Origin: Lachnospiraceae bacterium
GTDB lineage: Bacteria > Bacillota > Clostridia > Lachnospirales > Lachnospiraceae
DNA length: 64,000 bases
Assembly: GCA_016283755.1 (NCBI GenBank)
Contig: JAEENO010000041.1
Span: 1 to 64,000 of the forward strand
Direction of reading: 5' to 3'
Positions within the stretch are counted from its first letter, which is position 1. Each line of letters opens with the position of its first letter. Positions 16,452-26,051 of this stretch are shown here, one piece after another. Made by a program: the position numbers and the translations under genes. The notes under the pieces were generated by a model. That model ran no database searches. It had not been told where the DNA came from and saw only the letters and a list, made by a program, of their open reading frames with translations.

Positions 16452-17294
16452 ATGAAGAGAAAATGCTCAGAATTAAAGCGCTTAAGCCGCGCATCAATCC
16501 TCGGACAACTTCCGCTTATTATCTGCTCATACGTAATAGTAAGTGCGATTATTTCGATAGCAGAGAATATATTTACGTCGCCAATCTCAAATATGTATGA
16601 AAAGGCCATCCTTGAAGGATTCCCATACTCAATGCCTAACTTTACCGATTGGCCGATCATCTGCTACGCAGGACTTGCAGCAATGTTTATCGTAATGCTT
16701 GTATCATCCATCTTTACCGCAGGAATTATAAGAATCAATCTTGATGCGGCAAGAGGCAATCAGGTTAAGATTGGAAGTGTCTTTTCACAGTTTAAGTCAA
16801 GACCGGACCGCTTCATCATACTTACATTGATTTTACTTTTATGCACATGTCTGCCGTATGCTCCTTCGATTGTGCTTTTAATAATATGCAGCCTTATGGA
16901 ATTTGAAGGTTCTACGCTTACTGTACTTACATTAACATCAATGGCATTGCTTGTAATCGGAATGATTATTTCGATATATCTTTCGATCAAGTTTAAGCTT
17001 GCAATGTATATACTCGTGGATACAACAAGCCTATCGCCTTTCCTTGCCTTAAAGGACAGCTACCGCTTTATGAGCGGCAACGTATTCAGATATATCTATA
17101 TCATATTAAGCTTCATACCGATGGCACTTCTCGTGCTCTTTACATTCGGACTCGGAAGCTTATGGGTACAGCCTTATATCGATTGCACTTTGGCTAATCT
17201 CTATCTCGACATTTCGGGAGAGCTTAACAGAAAAGAAGAAGAAGCGAAACGACTTGAAGAAGAGATGGGACCTGCATTTGATACATACGTATAA
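16452..17294 (+). CDS. DUF975-like polytopic membrane protein
   Basis: 280 aa with about five or six membrane helices. The ALKDSYRFMSGNVFRYIYI segment between the last helices resembles the conserved loop of DUF975 proteins, and ITAGI/INLDAARG occurs after the second helix. A charged tail (LNRKEEEAKRLEEEMG) ends the protein. Function unknown. The start follows GGAGGTG. A terminator follows at once. Confidence 0.75.
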   Translation: MKRKCSELKRLSRASILGQLPLIICSYVIVSAIISIAENIFTSPISNMYEKAILEGFPYSMPNFTDWPIICYAGLAAMFIVMLVSSIFTAGIIRINLDAARGNQVKIGSVFSQFKSRPDRFIILTLILLLCTCLPYAPSIVLLIICSLMEFEGSTLTVLTLTSMALLVIGMIISIYLSIKFKLAMYILVDTTSLSPFLALKDSYRFMSGNVFRYIYIILSFIPMALLVLFTFGLGSLWVQPYIDCTLANLYLDISGELNRKEEEAKRLEEEMGPAFDTYV

Positions 17295-17304
17295 TCAAAT
17301 AATT

Positions 17305-17335
17305 AAAAGCCGCTTATTATAAGCGGCTTTTTTAT
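17305..17335. terminator. Bidirectional terminator between DUF975-like gene and lysC
   Basis: Stem AGCCGCTTA/TAAGCGGCT flanked by A-run on one side and T-run on the other, so it can stop transcription from both converging genes. Confidence 0.9.
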
Positions 17336-17360
17336 TATCATATTATAAAAGTTCTTCGCA

Positions 17361-18560
17361 CTAGATAAGCGCTGCGTGAATTGCACGAACTGCTTTTTCC
17401 ATATCAATCTCATCAATAAGAACCGTAATTCTTATCTCGCTTGTATATGTCATCTTGATACCGATATTGGCATTGTATAATGCTTCGAACATCTTAACTG
17501 CAACACCCGGATTGCTCTGAATTCCCGCACCTACTATAGATACCTTGGCAACGTGATCATCGCAAGTAACCTCACTTGCCTTGATTCTCTCTATATTCTC
17601 ATTAAGAAGCGCCAATGCTCTCGGAGCGCAATCCTTTGATACAAGAATTGATATATCTATCTTACCGTTATCGGACATATTATGTAATATTGCATCAACG
17701 GCAATACTGTTCGATGAGAGAAGGTCGAATACTCTGTATTCGGAACCTATTACATCAGGAACGCCCTTAATAACAAGGCATACACTATTCTTATCGGCTG
17801 CTACACCGCTTGCAAGCATACTTTCCACTTTAACTACCTCCTTAACATATGTGCCTTCAGTTTCAGACTTACTGTCACGAACAACAAGCGTCACTCCGTA
17901 CTTCTTTGCAAGTTCGACCGACCTGTTATGAAGTACCTGTGCGCCTATTGAAGCAAGTTCAAGCATCTCATCATATGTTATCTCCTGTAACTTACGCGCA
18001 TCAGGAACAATTCTCGGGTCTGCGGTATATACGCCGTCTACGTCCGTATATATCTCGCAGGTATCGGCGTGCATGGCTGCTGCCACAGCTACCGCCGTTG
18101 TATCGGAACCTCCTCTGCCTATAGTCGTTACATCACCGTACTTATCAAGTCCCTGGAAACCGGTTATACATACAACGCGTCTTGCCTCAAGCTCATGCTC
18201 GATTCGCTCCGTCTCAATCTTATGCAGTCTTGCAGTTAAGTGAGATGCCGTAGATACCATCGGGACCTGAAAGGCATTTAAAGAAACCGCCGGTACATTA
18301 AGCGCATCAAGTGCCATGCACATAAGTGCAACGGAAGTCTGCTCGCCTGTCGCAAGAAGTGCGTCCATCTCACGAGGCGGCGGAGTCATATTAAGTTCGT
18401 GTGCAAGGCTTAAAAGCTCATCTGTTGTCTGATCCATAGCAGATAATACCACTATGACATCGTTACCTAGCCTATAATCCTTTTCTATTCTTTTGGCGAC
18501 ATTCTTAATCTTCTCGGGATTACCCACAGAAGTGCCACCGAATTTTTTCACTATAAGCAT
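17361..18560 (-). CDS. lysC: Aspartate kinase
   Basis: 399 aa, a monofunctional aspartokinase that phosphorylates aspartate for lysine, threonine and methionine synthesis. KKFGGTSVGNPEKI opens the kinase domain, followed by LLATGEQTSVALM, TIGRGGSDTTAVA and YTDVDGVYTADPRIV. Two ACT domains follow (about 255-399), which usually bind lysine or threonine for feedback control. The start has GGAG nine nt upstream. It is transcribed just after an ACT-domain regulator gene. Confidence 0.97.
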   Translation of the reverse strand: MLIVKKFGGTSVGNPEKIKNVAKRIEKDYRLGNDVIVVLSAMDQTTDELLSLAHELNMTPPPREMDALLATGEQTSVALMCMALDALNVPAVSLNAFQVPMVSTASHLTARLHKIETERIEHELEARRVVCITGFQGLDKYGDVTTIGRGGSDTTAVAVAAAMHADTCEIYTDVDGVYTADPRIVPDARKLQEITYDEMLELASIGAQVLHNRSVELAKKYGVTLVVRDSKSETEGTYVKEVVKVESMLASGVAADKNSVCLVIKGVPDVIGSEYRVFDLLSSNSIAVDAILHNMSDNGKIDISILVSKDCAPRALALLNENIERIKASEVTCDDHVAKVSIVGAGIQSNPGVAVKMFEALYNANIGIKMTYTSEIRITVLIDEIDMEKAVRAIHAALI

Positions 18561-18565
18561 TGAAG

Positions 18566-19003
18566 TTAATTCTCCTTTGCCAGTATTTTGACGTAATGTA
18601 CGCCTTCTCGCTTACTGATATTCTCTATAATCTTCGGGAAATAATCCGCTTCTTCAGGTGCTTCAAGAACAAGCATCAGGTTTGCAAGCCCGTTAACGGA
18701 TATACCCTGATGAATATTGACTATATTAACCTTGTATTCCGCAATTGCATTTAATACACCGAGGAACACACCCGGGCCGTCATCAACCTGTAAGATTACC
18801 GTAGTAAGTTTACCCGCATCTTTTTTATGAAAGACAGAGATATCATCCTTATATTTATAGAACGAACTTCTGCTTATACCTACGGCATCTGCAGCATCCT
18901 GTATGGATTCCGCCTTACCCGATTCAAGAAGTTTCTTTGCTTCAACTACCTTAAGTAACACTTCAGGCACTGCCCGTTCTCTTAATACGTAATATTTCTC
19001 CAC
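18566..19003 (-). CDS. PheB-type ACT-domain regulatory protein
   Basis: 145 aa. An N-terminal helix-turn-helix-like part (KAESIQDAADAVGISRSSFYKYKDDI) and a C-terminal ACT domain (KLTTVILQVDDGPGVFLGVLNAIAEYKVNI) define the PheB/UPF0735 family, often next to aspartate-family amino acid genes. The start is GTG, overlapping the prfB stop by one base (TAGTG), with GGGAG seven nt upstream. The close link to lysC suggests amino-acid-responsive control; this is inference. Confidence 0.88.
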   Translation of the reverse strand: MEKYYVLRERAVPEVLLKVVEAKKLLESGKAESIQDAADAVGISRSSFYKYKDDISVFHKKDAGKLTTVILQVDDGPGVFLGVLNAIAEYKVNIVNIHQGISVNGLANLMLVLEAPEEADYFPKIIENISKREGVHYVKILAKEN

Positions 19004-20131
19004 TATTTATCTCCCTTATTCGGTAAACCTTTGGCTATACTCTTAAGATAAGCATTAATATATAAGTCAATATTACCATCCAATACGCCGAGTGCATTAC
19101 TACTCTCCGCACCGGTTCTGTGATCTTTTACAAGTGTATAAGGTTGCAGGACATACGATCTAATCTGGCTTCCGAAACCGTTCTCTGTTACCTCTCCTCT
19201 TATATCGGAGAGATAATCCTCATTCTCCTGCTTTTTAAGAAGATAAAGCTTAGCCTTAAGCATCTGCATAGCCTTATCCTTATTCATATGCTGCGATCTC
19301 TCATTCTGACACTGAACCACGATTCCCGTCGGAAAATGCGTAATTCTTATTGCGGATGAAGTCTTATTAATATGCTGTCCACCCGCACCGCTCGAACGAT
19401 ATGTATCTACTCTTATATCTTCGTCCTTAACCTCAACGTCGAGGTTTTCTTCTATATCAGGCATTACATCACACGATACAAACGATGTCTGTCTCTTTCC
19501 TGCCGCATTAAACGGCGATATACGCACAAGTCTGTGTACGCCTCTCTCTGACTTAAGAAATCCATAAGCATTCTCTCCGTTAACCTGGAAAGTAATGGAC
19601 TTAATTCCCGCCTCGTCTCCGTCAAGATAATCAAGTACTTCTATCGAAAAGCCATGACGCTCTGCCCACCTGGTATACATTCTGTATAACATCTCGTTAA
19701 AGTCACACGATTCCGTACCACCCGCGCCGGCATTAAGCTTAACTATCGCATTATCCTTATCGAATTCTCCCGATAAAAGTGTCTTCATATAAAGCGCATT
19801 ATACTCTTCTTCGAAACTGTCCATCTCGCGCTGAATCTCGGGTATAAGGCTCTCGTCTTCATCTTCATAACCCATGTCAAGAAGTACCTTAAGATCTTCG
19901 AACGCTGTCTCTATCTTCTTATAAGCTGCTATATCATCCTTTAATCCGGATAACTCCCTGGTCATCTGCTGTGCCTTATTGGGATCGTCCCAGAATCCCG
20001 GTTCTTCCATGATTTTCTCGAGTTCTGTTACTCTTTGGCTCTTATTTTCAAGGTCAAAGTGAATCCCTCAATTCTTTCAGCGGTTTCTCATAAGGGAGTA
20101 ATCTTGTCTTAATCTGATCTAATTCTACCAC
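19003..20131 (-). CDS. prfB: Peptide chain release factor 2 with programmed +1 frameshift
   Basis: The zero frame starts at GTG 20131 (AGGTG upstream) and reads 25 codons ending LKELRDSL, then hits TGA at 20056-20054. A +1 slip at CTT-TGA-C, preceded by an SD-like GAGGGA, continues as DLENKSQRV into the main frame, giving about 375 aa in total. This is the known autoregulation of RF2: low RF2 lengthens the pause at UGA and favours the shift. The stop-recognition tripeptide SPF (RISPFNAAGKRQ) and the catalytic GGQ (SGAGGQHINKT) are present. An annotation that opens at ATG 20010 misses the N-terminus. Confidence 0.97.
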
Positions 20132-20163
20132 CGATTCACCTACTTTCTCTCTAAGTGCTTTTA

Positions 20164-21501
20164 TTAATTATTCATCTTTGAATTAAGTACTTCAATTGCT
20201 TTATTAATCTGATTATCAAACTTATAATCGTATTTATCGTTCTCGCCGCCTAAGAACTCATACTCGAGCTCGATATCAGGTGCGATTCCGACACCATGGA
20301 TATAATTTCCATTAGGAGTATAATATCTCGATGTTGTGACCTTAATTGCTGTACCGTCCTTCATAGGCACGATAACCTGCACGATTCCCTTACCGTATGT
20401 ATTCGTTCCGATAAGTGTACCGTATTCATAATCCTTAACTGCGCCTGCAAAAATCTCGGATGCGGAAGCAGACGTTCCGTTAATAAGCACACAAAGAGGA
20501 AGCCCGAGTTCATTTGAATCAGATGTATATTCCTCACGCTTTCCATACTTATTCTCTGTATATACAAGCATTCCCTTAGGAAGAATCTCGTCAAGAATAT
20601 CTGTAACCGTAGTAAGTAAACCGCCCGGGTTGCCTCTAAGGTCAACGATAAGTGCCTTCATACCCTGCTTCTTAAGATCTTTTAACGCATCAGAAAACTG
20701 TGGACCGGTAACTTCATCAAACTGGGTAATCTGAATATATCCAATCTTATTGTCAAACATTGTATATTCAATCGTAGGAATATCAACTTTACGTCGGGTG
20801 CAGGTAAAGGTAAGCTCTTCCTCACCTCGCTTTACTACAATATCTACAGTTGTTCCTTCTTCGCCTCGGATATTATTAACGAAGTTACTTACTTCAACGC
20901 CTTCCGAAGACACGCCGTTAGCGGAAAGAATAATATCTCCTGCCATAAGACCCGCTTCTTCCGCCGGTGAATTCTTGTATACCTTATCAATCGTAATAAC
21001 GAGCGTTGTCTTATCCTGTGATAAAAGCGCTCCGATTCCGTAATATACGCCCGCGGTACTCATTATGAATTCCTGATACTCTTCTTCGGTATAGTAATTC
21101 GTGTACTTATCACCGAGAGAATCAACCATTCCCTTAAACATTCCTTCAGCAACAGTATCTGTATCGATATCATCATAATAATATGTTGAAAGAATGCTTA
21201 ATATATTGGATATCTTGTTCTCCATCTGCTCGGACAAGATTCCTGCGGTAAGTTCCTTATCAACCTTAAGCTCACTTATCGTATAACCGTACTTTCTCAA
21301 TGTTGAAAAAGCGATAAGACCTACAAGGGATACAATTAAAATGCAAAGTAACATTCCTGCAAATACACCCTTGCCAAATTCTTTGTTTCTTCGAGGCTTT
21401 TTAACCTCTTCCGCTGTCTGATTCATGCTATCTATATCGATAACCTGAAGGTTTTCTTCCGTTTCTTTTGTCTCTTCCTGCTCAAACTTTTCTTCGCTCA
21501 T
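20164..21501 (-). CDS. S41-family C-terminal processing peptidase
   Basis: 445 aa. One N-terminal membrane helix (near 44-67) anchors an external protease. A PDZ domain (near 150-235, GIGALLSQDKTTLVI and AGLMAGDIILSANG) precedes the S41 catalytic core with Ser in NGTSASASEIFAGAV (near 345) and Lys in TYGKGIVQ (near 371). The Lys/Ser dyad is intact. The family trims C-termini of exported proteins, and in Firmicutes it often lies after ftsEX, as here, where its gene follows ftsX by 14 bases. Confidence 0.94.
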   Translation of the reverse strand: MSEEKFEQEETKETEENLQVIDIDSMNQTAEEVKKPRRNKEFGKGVFAGMLLCILIVSLVGLIAFSTLRKYGYTISELKVDKELTAGILSEQMENKISNILSILSTYYYDDIDTDTVAEGMFKGMVDSLGDKYTNYYTEEEYQEFIMSTAGVYYGIGALLSQDKTTLVITIDKVYKNSPAEEAGLMAGDIILSANGVSSEGVEVSNFVNNIRGEEGTTVDIVVKRGEEELTFTCTRRKVDIPTIEYTMFDNKIGYIQITQFDEVTGPQFSDALKDLKKQGMKALIVDLRGNPGGLLTTVTDILDEILPKGMLVYTENKYGKREEYTSDSNELGLPLCVLINGTSASASEIFAGAVKDYEYGTLIGTNTYGKGIVQVIVPMKDGTAIKVTTSRYYTPNGNYIHGVGIAPDIELEYEFLGGENDKYDYKFDNQINKAIEVLNSKMNN

Positions 21502-21515
21502 AATAACCTCTTATC

Positions 21516-22427
21516 TTACACCTTTAAGTGCTTTCTTAATGTAATCTTACTTCCGACATAACCTATGCCGACTCCAAGAATAAGTGAAATCGGTGTAAGC
21601 ATCTTAAATATTGTATTAGCCGGAAGGAACTTCATTATGTTATTTAAGAAAATGAAATGCTCCATTATATAGGTAATAATCCTGCCATACATTAAATATA
21701 ATATTCCAAGCGGTATCGCAGAACCAACAAGGCCGATTAAAACTCCCTCGATTATAAACGGTTCTTTTACAAGGAAATCCGTCGCACCGATTAGTTTCAT
21801 TATCGCTATCTCGTCCTTTCTTACATTAATACCGACCATAATGGTATTACTTATAAGGAACACCGCAACGAGAAGAAGGATTATAATGATTGCCGCGGAT
21901 ATGTAACCCAAAAGCTTATTAAAATCCGAAAGCGTATTGGCAACAACGTCCGACTTATTAATCTGACGCACTCCGTCCTGCTGCTTAATGTACTTAACAA
22001 GTGAGGCCTGCTTGGATACATCGCTTAAATAAATCTGGTAATTGGCTGAATTAGCAAGAGGGTTATCTTCCTCAAATCCTGCAGACAATGCCTCGTTGCC
22101 CTCAAAGTACTTCTCTTTATAATCTTCCCATGCCTGCTCAGGTGAGATATATACCATCTTCTTAACTTCGGATCTCTTGGAGATTCTGTCTCCAATCTCC
22201 TTAATCTCGTCTTCAGTAAGCTCCTCATCAAAGAATACGGTGATTGCAACCTTTTCTTCGGCGTCCTTTACGATACTTTGAAAATTACTTACAATAGAAT
22301 AGAAGATTCCGAATAAGAATATGCATGCCGCCATAGTCGCAACCGACGCAAGCGAGAACATCTTATTCTTACCTATGTTAACGATACCTTGCTTTAAGGT
22401 GTATATATACGTACTTAACTTATGCAT
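21516..22427 (-). CDS. ftsX: FtsX, cell-division ABC transporter permease
   Basis: About 303 aa from ATG 22427, which overlaps the ftsE stop by 8 nt; a GTG three codons upstream is an alternative. Four membrane helices are arranged as one N-terminal and three C-terminal. Between them lies a large external loop that in Gram-positives contacts peptidoglycan hydrolases of the PcsB/CwlO kind. NVRKDEIAIMKLIGATDFLVKEPF is the conserved cytoplasmic loop. The NlpC/P60 hydrolase gene at 24763 is a possible client. Confidence 0.95.
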   Translation of the reverse strand: MHKLSTYIYTLKQGIVNIGKNKMFSLASVATMAACIFLFGIFYSIVSNFQSIVKDAEEKVAITVFFDEELTEDEIKEIGDRISKRSEVKKMVYISPEQAWEDYKEKYFEGNEALSAGFEEDNPLANSANYQIYLSDVSKQASLVKYIKQQDGVRQINKSDVVANTLSDFNKLLGYISAAIIIILLLVAVFLISNTIMVGINVRKDEIAIMKLIGATDFLVKEPFIIEGVLIGLVGSAIPLGILYLMYGRIITYIMEHFIFLNNIMKFLPANTIFKMLTPISLILGVGIGYVGSKITLRKHLKV

Positions 22428-23100
22428 TCCACTCACCCGCCTTAGTATCGTCTATTACAACACCTTTCTTCAAGGTGATGACTCTCTTTCTCATAGCTTT
22501 TACGATTTCCATGTTATGAGTAACAACAACAACCGTCGTTCCTCTTGCATTAATACTGTCAAGTAAACTCATAATATCCCAAGCGTTATCAGGGTCAAGG
22601 TTACCTGTAGGCTCATCCGCAAGAAGAATCTTCGGCTTATTGATAAGTGCACGCGCAATTGCCACACGCTGCTGCTCACCACCGGATAATTCCTTAGGCT
22701 TAGACTTATACTTCGCAGCAAGCCCTACCGTTGAAAGCATAAGCGGCACGTCCTTTTTAATCTGACGCGGCGACATCTCAATAACACGCTGTGCAAAAGC
22801 AACATTCTCATAGACATTTCTGTCCTTTAAAAGACGGAAGTCCTGATATACCATTCCTATATTTCTTCTATACATAGGAATACGTCTTCTGCGAAGCTTC
22901 TTTAAATTGATTCCGTTAACCGTGATAACTCCCTGCGAGGGTTCAAGTTCTTTGGTTAAAAGCTTTAAAAATGTAGACTTACCGGAACCGCTGTTACCTA
23001 CTATGAAGACGAATTCGCCTTCTTCTATCTCGATATTAACATCATTAAGCGCAGGTATTCCTTCCGTATAGTATTTACTTACATGTGAAAGCGTAATCAT
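22420..23100 (-). CDS. ftsE: FtsE, cell-division ABC transporter ATPase
   Basis: 226 aa. Walker [10 protein letters not shown] (near 35), Q-loop [19 protein letters not shown], signature [15 protein letters not shown], Walker [14 protein letters not shown] and the H-loop VVTHN are all present. FtsE powers FtsX and thereby wall hydrolysis at division. Only two bases separate it from the upstream regulator gene's stop, so it may be co-transcribed with that gene. Confidence 0.97.
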   Translation of the reverse strand: MITLSHVSKYYTEGIPALNDVNIEIEEGEFVFIVGNSGSGKSTFLKLLTKELEPSQGVITVNGINLKKLRRRRIPMYRRNIGMVYQDFRLLKDRNVYENVAFAQRVIEMSPRQIKKDVPLMLSTVGLAAKYKSKPKELSGGEQQRVAIARALINKPKILLADEPTGNLDPDNAWDIMSLLDSINARGTTVVVVTHNMEIVKAMRKRVITLKKGVVIDDTKAGEWNA

Positions 23101-23102
23101 AA

Positions 23103-24182
23103 TTAATACTCCAATGATTCCATATATTTCATATACTTAACTACCATAAGCGCAATCTTAAAAGTAATCGCATCTTCAAATACACGTAAATCAAGACCGG
23201 TAATCTTAAGTAACTTGTCTAATCTATATACAAGTGTATTTCTGTGAATATATAACTGACGCGAAGTTTCCGACACATTAAGACTGTTCTCAAAGAACTT
23301 ATTAATCGTAGTCAAGGTCTCTTCATCAAATTCATCGGCAGAAAAACCACCGAAAATCTCTCTTATGAACATCTTGCAAAGAGGAATCGGAAGCTGATAT
23401 ATAAGTCTTCCTATTCCAAGGCTCGAATAAGCAACAACCCTCTCATTCTCAAAGAATATCTTACCTACATCAAGAGTCATTCTTGCTTCCTTATATGACT
23501 TAGATACTTCCTTAAGCTCATTTACAACCGTTCCGTATGCGATACGAGCATTGTTATTGCTGCCCAATGCATCTGCCATAGATTCCGCAATCTTATTAAG
23601 GTTCTCCATCGAATCATTATTGGAAACATCCTTAACAACAATAACATTCTTCTCATCTACCGCAGTAACGAAGTCTTTGCTTCTTGCACCGAAAAGACCA
23701 CGAAGAATCTCCATCTCATTACCGTCTTTGGTCTTGGTCTCAACAAGATATACGACGCGCTTAACTTCATTATCTATATGAAGTTTCTTTGCTCTGTTAT
23801 AAATATCAACAAGCAAAAGATTATCAAGAAGAAGGTTCTTGATAAAATTATCCTTATCGAATCTTTCCTTATATGCCACCATGAGATTGGATACCTCAAA
23901 GCAAGCAATACGGCCAATCATAAAAGCGTCATCCGTCTCGCCTTTAACCGCAATAATATACTCAAGCTGGGACTCATCATATACCTTAAAGAACTGATAG
24001 CCGGTCACAATCTGGCTGTCAGACTTAGATGCCGCAAAAGCTGTTACCGCAGCAGCGCTTTCTTCGATCTCTCTAAAGGTAGTCGAAAGAACTCTTCCTT
24101 CGGTATCAAGAACAGCAAGATCCATCTTGGTAATAGATTTTAATCCTTCCATTGTATTCTGAAGTATCTGATTGGATATCAT
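23103..24182 (-). CDS. CdaR/PucR-family helix-turn-helix regulator
   Basis: 359 aa. The C-terminal domain (near 295-350, NVSETSRQLYIHRNTLVYRLDKLLKITGLDLR) is the PucR/CdaR helix-turn-helix. The N-terminal part (LDTEGRVLSTTFREIEESA, YQFFKVYDESQLEYIIAVKGE) looks like the sugar-diacid-type sensory domain, and a GGDEF-like linker lies between. Its ligand is unknown. The start follows AAGGGG. Position directly upstream of ftsEX is unusual for a diacid regulator, so its target may be different. Confidence 0.85.
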   Translation of the reverse strand: MISNQILQNTMEGLKSITKMDLAVLDTEGRVLSTTFREIEESAAAVTAFAASKSDSQIVTGYQFFKVYDESQLEYIIAVKGETDDAFMIGRIACFEVSNLMVAYKERFDKDNFIKNLLLDNLLLVDIYNRAKKLHIDNEVKRVVYLVETKTKDGNEMEILRGLFGARSKDFVTAVDEKNVIVVKDVSNNDSMENLNKIAESMADALGSNNNARIAYGTVVNELKEVSKSYKEARMTLDVGKIFFENERVVAYSSLGIGRLIYQLPIPLCKMFIREIFGGFSADEFDEETLTTINKFFENSLNVSETSRQLYIHRNTLVYRLDKLLKITGLDLRVFEDAITFKIALMVVKYMKYMESLEY

Positions 24183-24728
24183 ATATTCTACCCCTTACCA
24201 TAAACTATTGGACAAGTTCTACAAATTATCTCATCCCATTACATACAAAACGACTAACTACACTTTATACTATACCCTAAATCAAGGCAAAAATAAAGTA
24301 AAACGGTAATCGCCGTTCATTTTTGTTATTTTCAGAATATTAAAAGGTAACAGATTTATTTTGTCATTCAATTGAAATGTCAATTCGAAATCTCTTTTTT
24401 CCTGCCTTTCGGTCATTTTTTATACAATCTGCACAAAACAAAAATTCGGTGACAACCTTTAAAACCCCTTATAAATGTTCCTAAATCAATCCATTTTTTC
24501 GTGGATAAAGTGGATAACTTCGTGCATAAGTATAAAATCGGCACTTTTTAGAGGGAGAATATGACGAAAATATGAAATATTTTTTTCAAGACCCAAATCC
24601 AAATATTTACATTTTCGTCATTTTGCTACTTTTGTATTCTCGGCGAAAATTTTCGAAAAAAATATTGCAATTTTCGTTTCATTTTCGCTTCTGTTTTAAT
24701 GCCTGCAACCTATTCTCACCACAAAAAA
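24183..24728. other. 546-bp AT-rich intergenic region with DnaA-box-like cluster
   Basis: No gene is supported here. Three same-orientation motifs of the form GTGNATAA (TTATNCAC on minus) lie at 24501-24508, 24510-24517 and 24522-24529, each 8 of 9 to the DnaA box. An inverted repeat TGACGAAAAT/ATTTTCGTCA has arms at 24562-24571 and 24611-24620, and ATTTTCG or CGAAAAT recurs several more times up to 24700. The region separates two minus-strand genes, so it must also hold the promoter of the CdaR-like gene. Confidence 0.5.
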
Positions 24729-24753
24729 GAAGACCCGCAAAAGCGGATCTTCT
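24729..24753 (-). terminator. Terminator of the NlpC/P60 gene
   Basis: AGAAGA(C)CCGC / GCGG(A)TCTTCT hairpin with an AAAA loop and, on the minus strand, a following run of T. It lies 10 bp past the stop codon. Confidence 0.88.
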
Positions 24754-24762
24754 TATTAATTC

Positions 24763-25944
24763 TTAGAATATTCTTCTTACACAAATGATGCTTCTGTAAC
24801 TTGCACGTGATACTTTAATTCCATCACGACGGTTACTTGCATGTACTATCTGACCGTTACCGATATAGATTGCAACATGTCCGGAGTAACATACAATGTC
24901 GCCCGGCTGCATCTCACTTGCTGATACTGCATATCCAACGCTTCTTAAAGATCTTGAAGAATGCGGAAGTGAAATACCGAATGCTGCATATACACTCATT
25001 ACGAATCCCGAGCAATCGGTTCCGTTGGTAAGTGAGCTTCCGCCCCATACATAAGGATTACCGACAAACTGTAATGCAAACGTTGCAACTGCAGATCCGT
25101 CACCGCCATCAGGCACTTCGTAGCTTGAACTGCCGCCACCGGACTTCTTCTTGCTTGCAGCCTTTCTTGCTGCTTCACGAGCTTCTGCTTCTTTCTTAAG
25201 ACGAGCCTGTTCTTCAGCAATCGTCTCACCGAAAGTATATTCAGTATGAAGAGTTACATAATCCATGGATACCCATCCATCGCCCTCTTCAATTGAAACC
25301 TTAACAAATCCATCCTTCTCATCAAGAACAACTACGTCTTCGCCCTTCGGAACACGTCCGACTATCTTAGAATCAGTAGAAGGTTCTTTTCTGATACGAA
25401 GCGACTCTGCATTGATCAATGCATAAGTTACGCTTGCTGACTTCAATGCAGATTCATTACCTACGAGTAAGAACTCAGCCTTAACATATCCTTTAACATT
25501 ACCGGATTCAATCTTGTACCAACCGTCTTCCGAAGAAAGAATCGTTGCTACATTCTTATTATAGAGCTTGCCGACAATCTCCGCATCAGTAGATGCCTCT
25601 GCTCTTACATTAACTGCTGTCTGAACCGCTGCTACCGCAAGACGGCTGAAATCATTCTCGTTAACCTTACCTTCTGTTTCTGCAGCACCTGATAAAACAA
25701 GTTCATCATTTGATGCAACAACAGTTACTTTATTAATATTAGCTTCAGCCGATGTATAGAGGATCTGACCGAACGCATCGGTAACTCCTGCATATAACGA
25801 TCTTGAACTTGTAGTCTTAACATCAATCGGGATTGCACTGAATACACCTGCTGTCGTTGATGCCTTAGCCCCTACCGGGAACGCGCTTACTGCAAGCGTC
25901 GTTACAAGTCCTAAAGCTGTAAGCTTCGCAAATAACTTATTCAT
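24763..25944 (-). CDS. Secreted NlpC/P60 peptidoglycan endopeptidase with SH3 domains
   Basis: 393 aa. A signal peptide (about 1-28, ending PVGAKAS) leads to two bacterial SH3 domains (near 106-165 and 170-235; VNVRAEASTDAEIVGKL and LRIRKEPSTDSKIVGRV). A Lys/Ala-rich linker follows, then an NlpC/P60 domain (near 280-393) with Cys in TDCSGFVMS, His in SGHVAIYIG and the third polar site in IVHASNR. It should cut D-Glu-to-diamino-acid bonds in wall peptides. It has its own strong promoter and a WalR-like box. Confidence 0.95.
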   Translation of the reverse strand: MNKLFAKLTALGLVTTLAVSAFPVGAKASTTAGVFSAIPIDVKTTSSRSLYAGVTDAFGQILYTSAEANINKVTVVASNDELVLSGAAETEGKVNENDFSRLAVAAVQTAVNVRAEASTDAEIVGKLYNKNVATILSSEDGWYKIESGNVKGYVKAEFLLVGNESALKSASVTYALINAESLRIRKEPSTDSKIVGRVPKGEDVVVLDEKDGFVKVSIEEGDGWVSMDYVTLHTEYTFGETIAEEQARLKKEAEAREAARKAASKKKSGGGSSSYEVPDGGDGSAVATFALQFVGNPYVWGGSSLTNGTDCSGFVMSVYAAFGISLPHSSRSLRSVGYAVSASEMQPGDIVCYSGHVAIYIGNGQIVHASNRRDGIKVSRASYRSIICVRRIF

Positions 25945-25967
25945 TAAAAACTAACTCCTTAACAGAT

Positions 25968-26028
25968 ATTACAAATGTGTTACAACTGTTACGAAAGTTA
26001 TTATAACACCCTTGTATAAAAATGTCAA
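25968..26028 (-). promoter_or_regulatory. NlpC/P60 gene promoter with WalR-like box
   Basis: On minus, TTGACA (26028-26023), 17 nt and TATAAT (26005-26000) form a perfect sigma-A promoter. Downstream, in the leader, is TGTAAC-ACATT-TGTAAT (25984-25968), which fits the WalR (YycF) consensus of two TGTWAH hexamers five bases apart. A site downstream of the start would suit repression; regulator identity is inferred. Confidence 0.7.
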
Positions 26029-26051
26029 ATTTAGTATTTAATTCGAAATAA

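Noticed and set aside
24495-24720. Chromosomal replication origin
   Set aside because: Only three imperfect DnaA boxes, no dnaA/dnaN/gidA neighbours and no change in gene direction.
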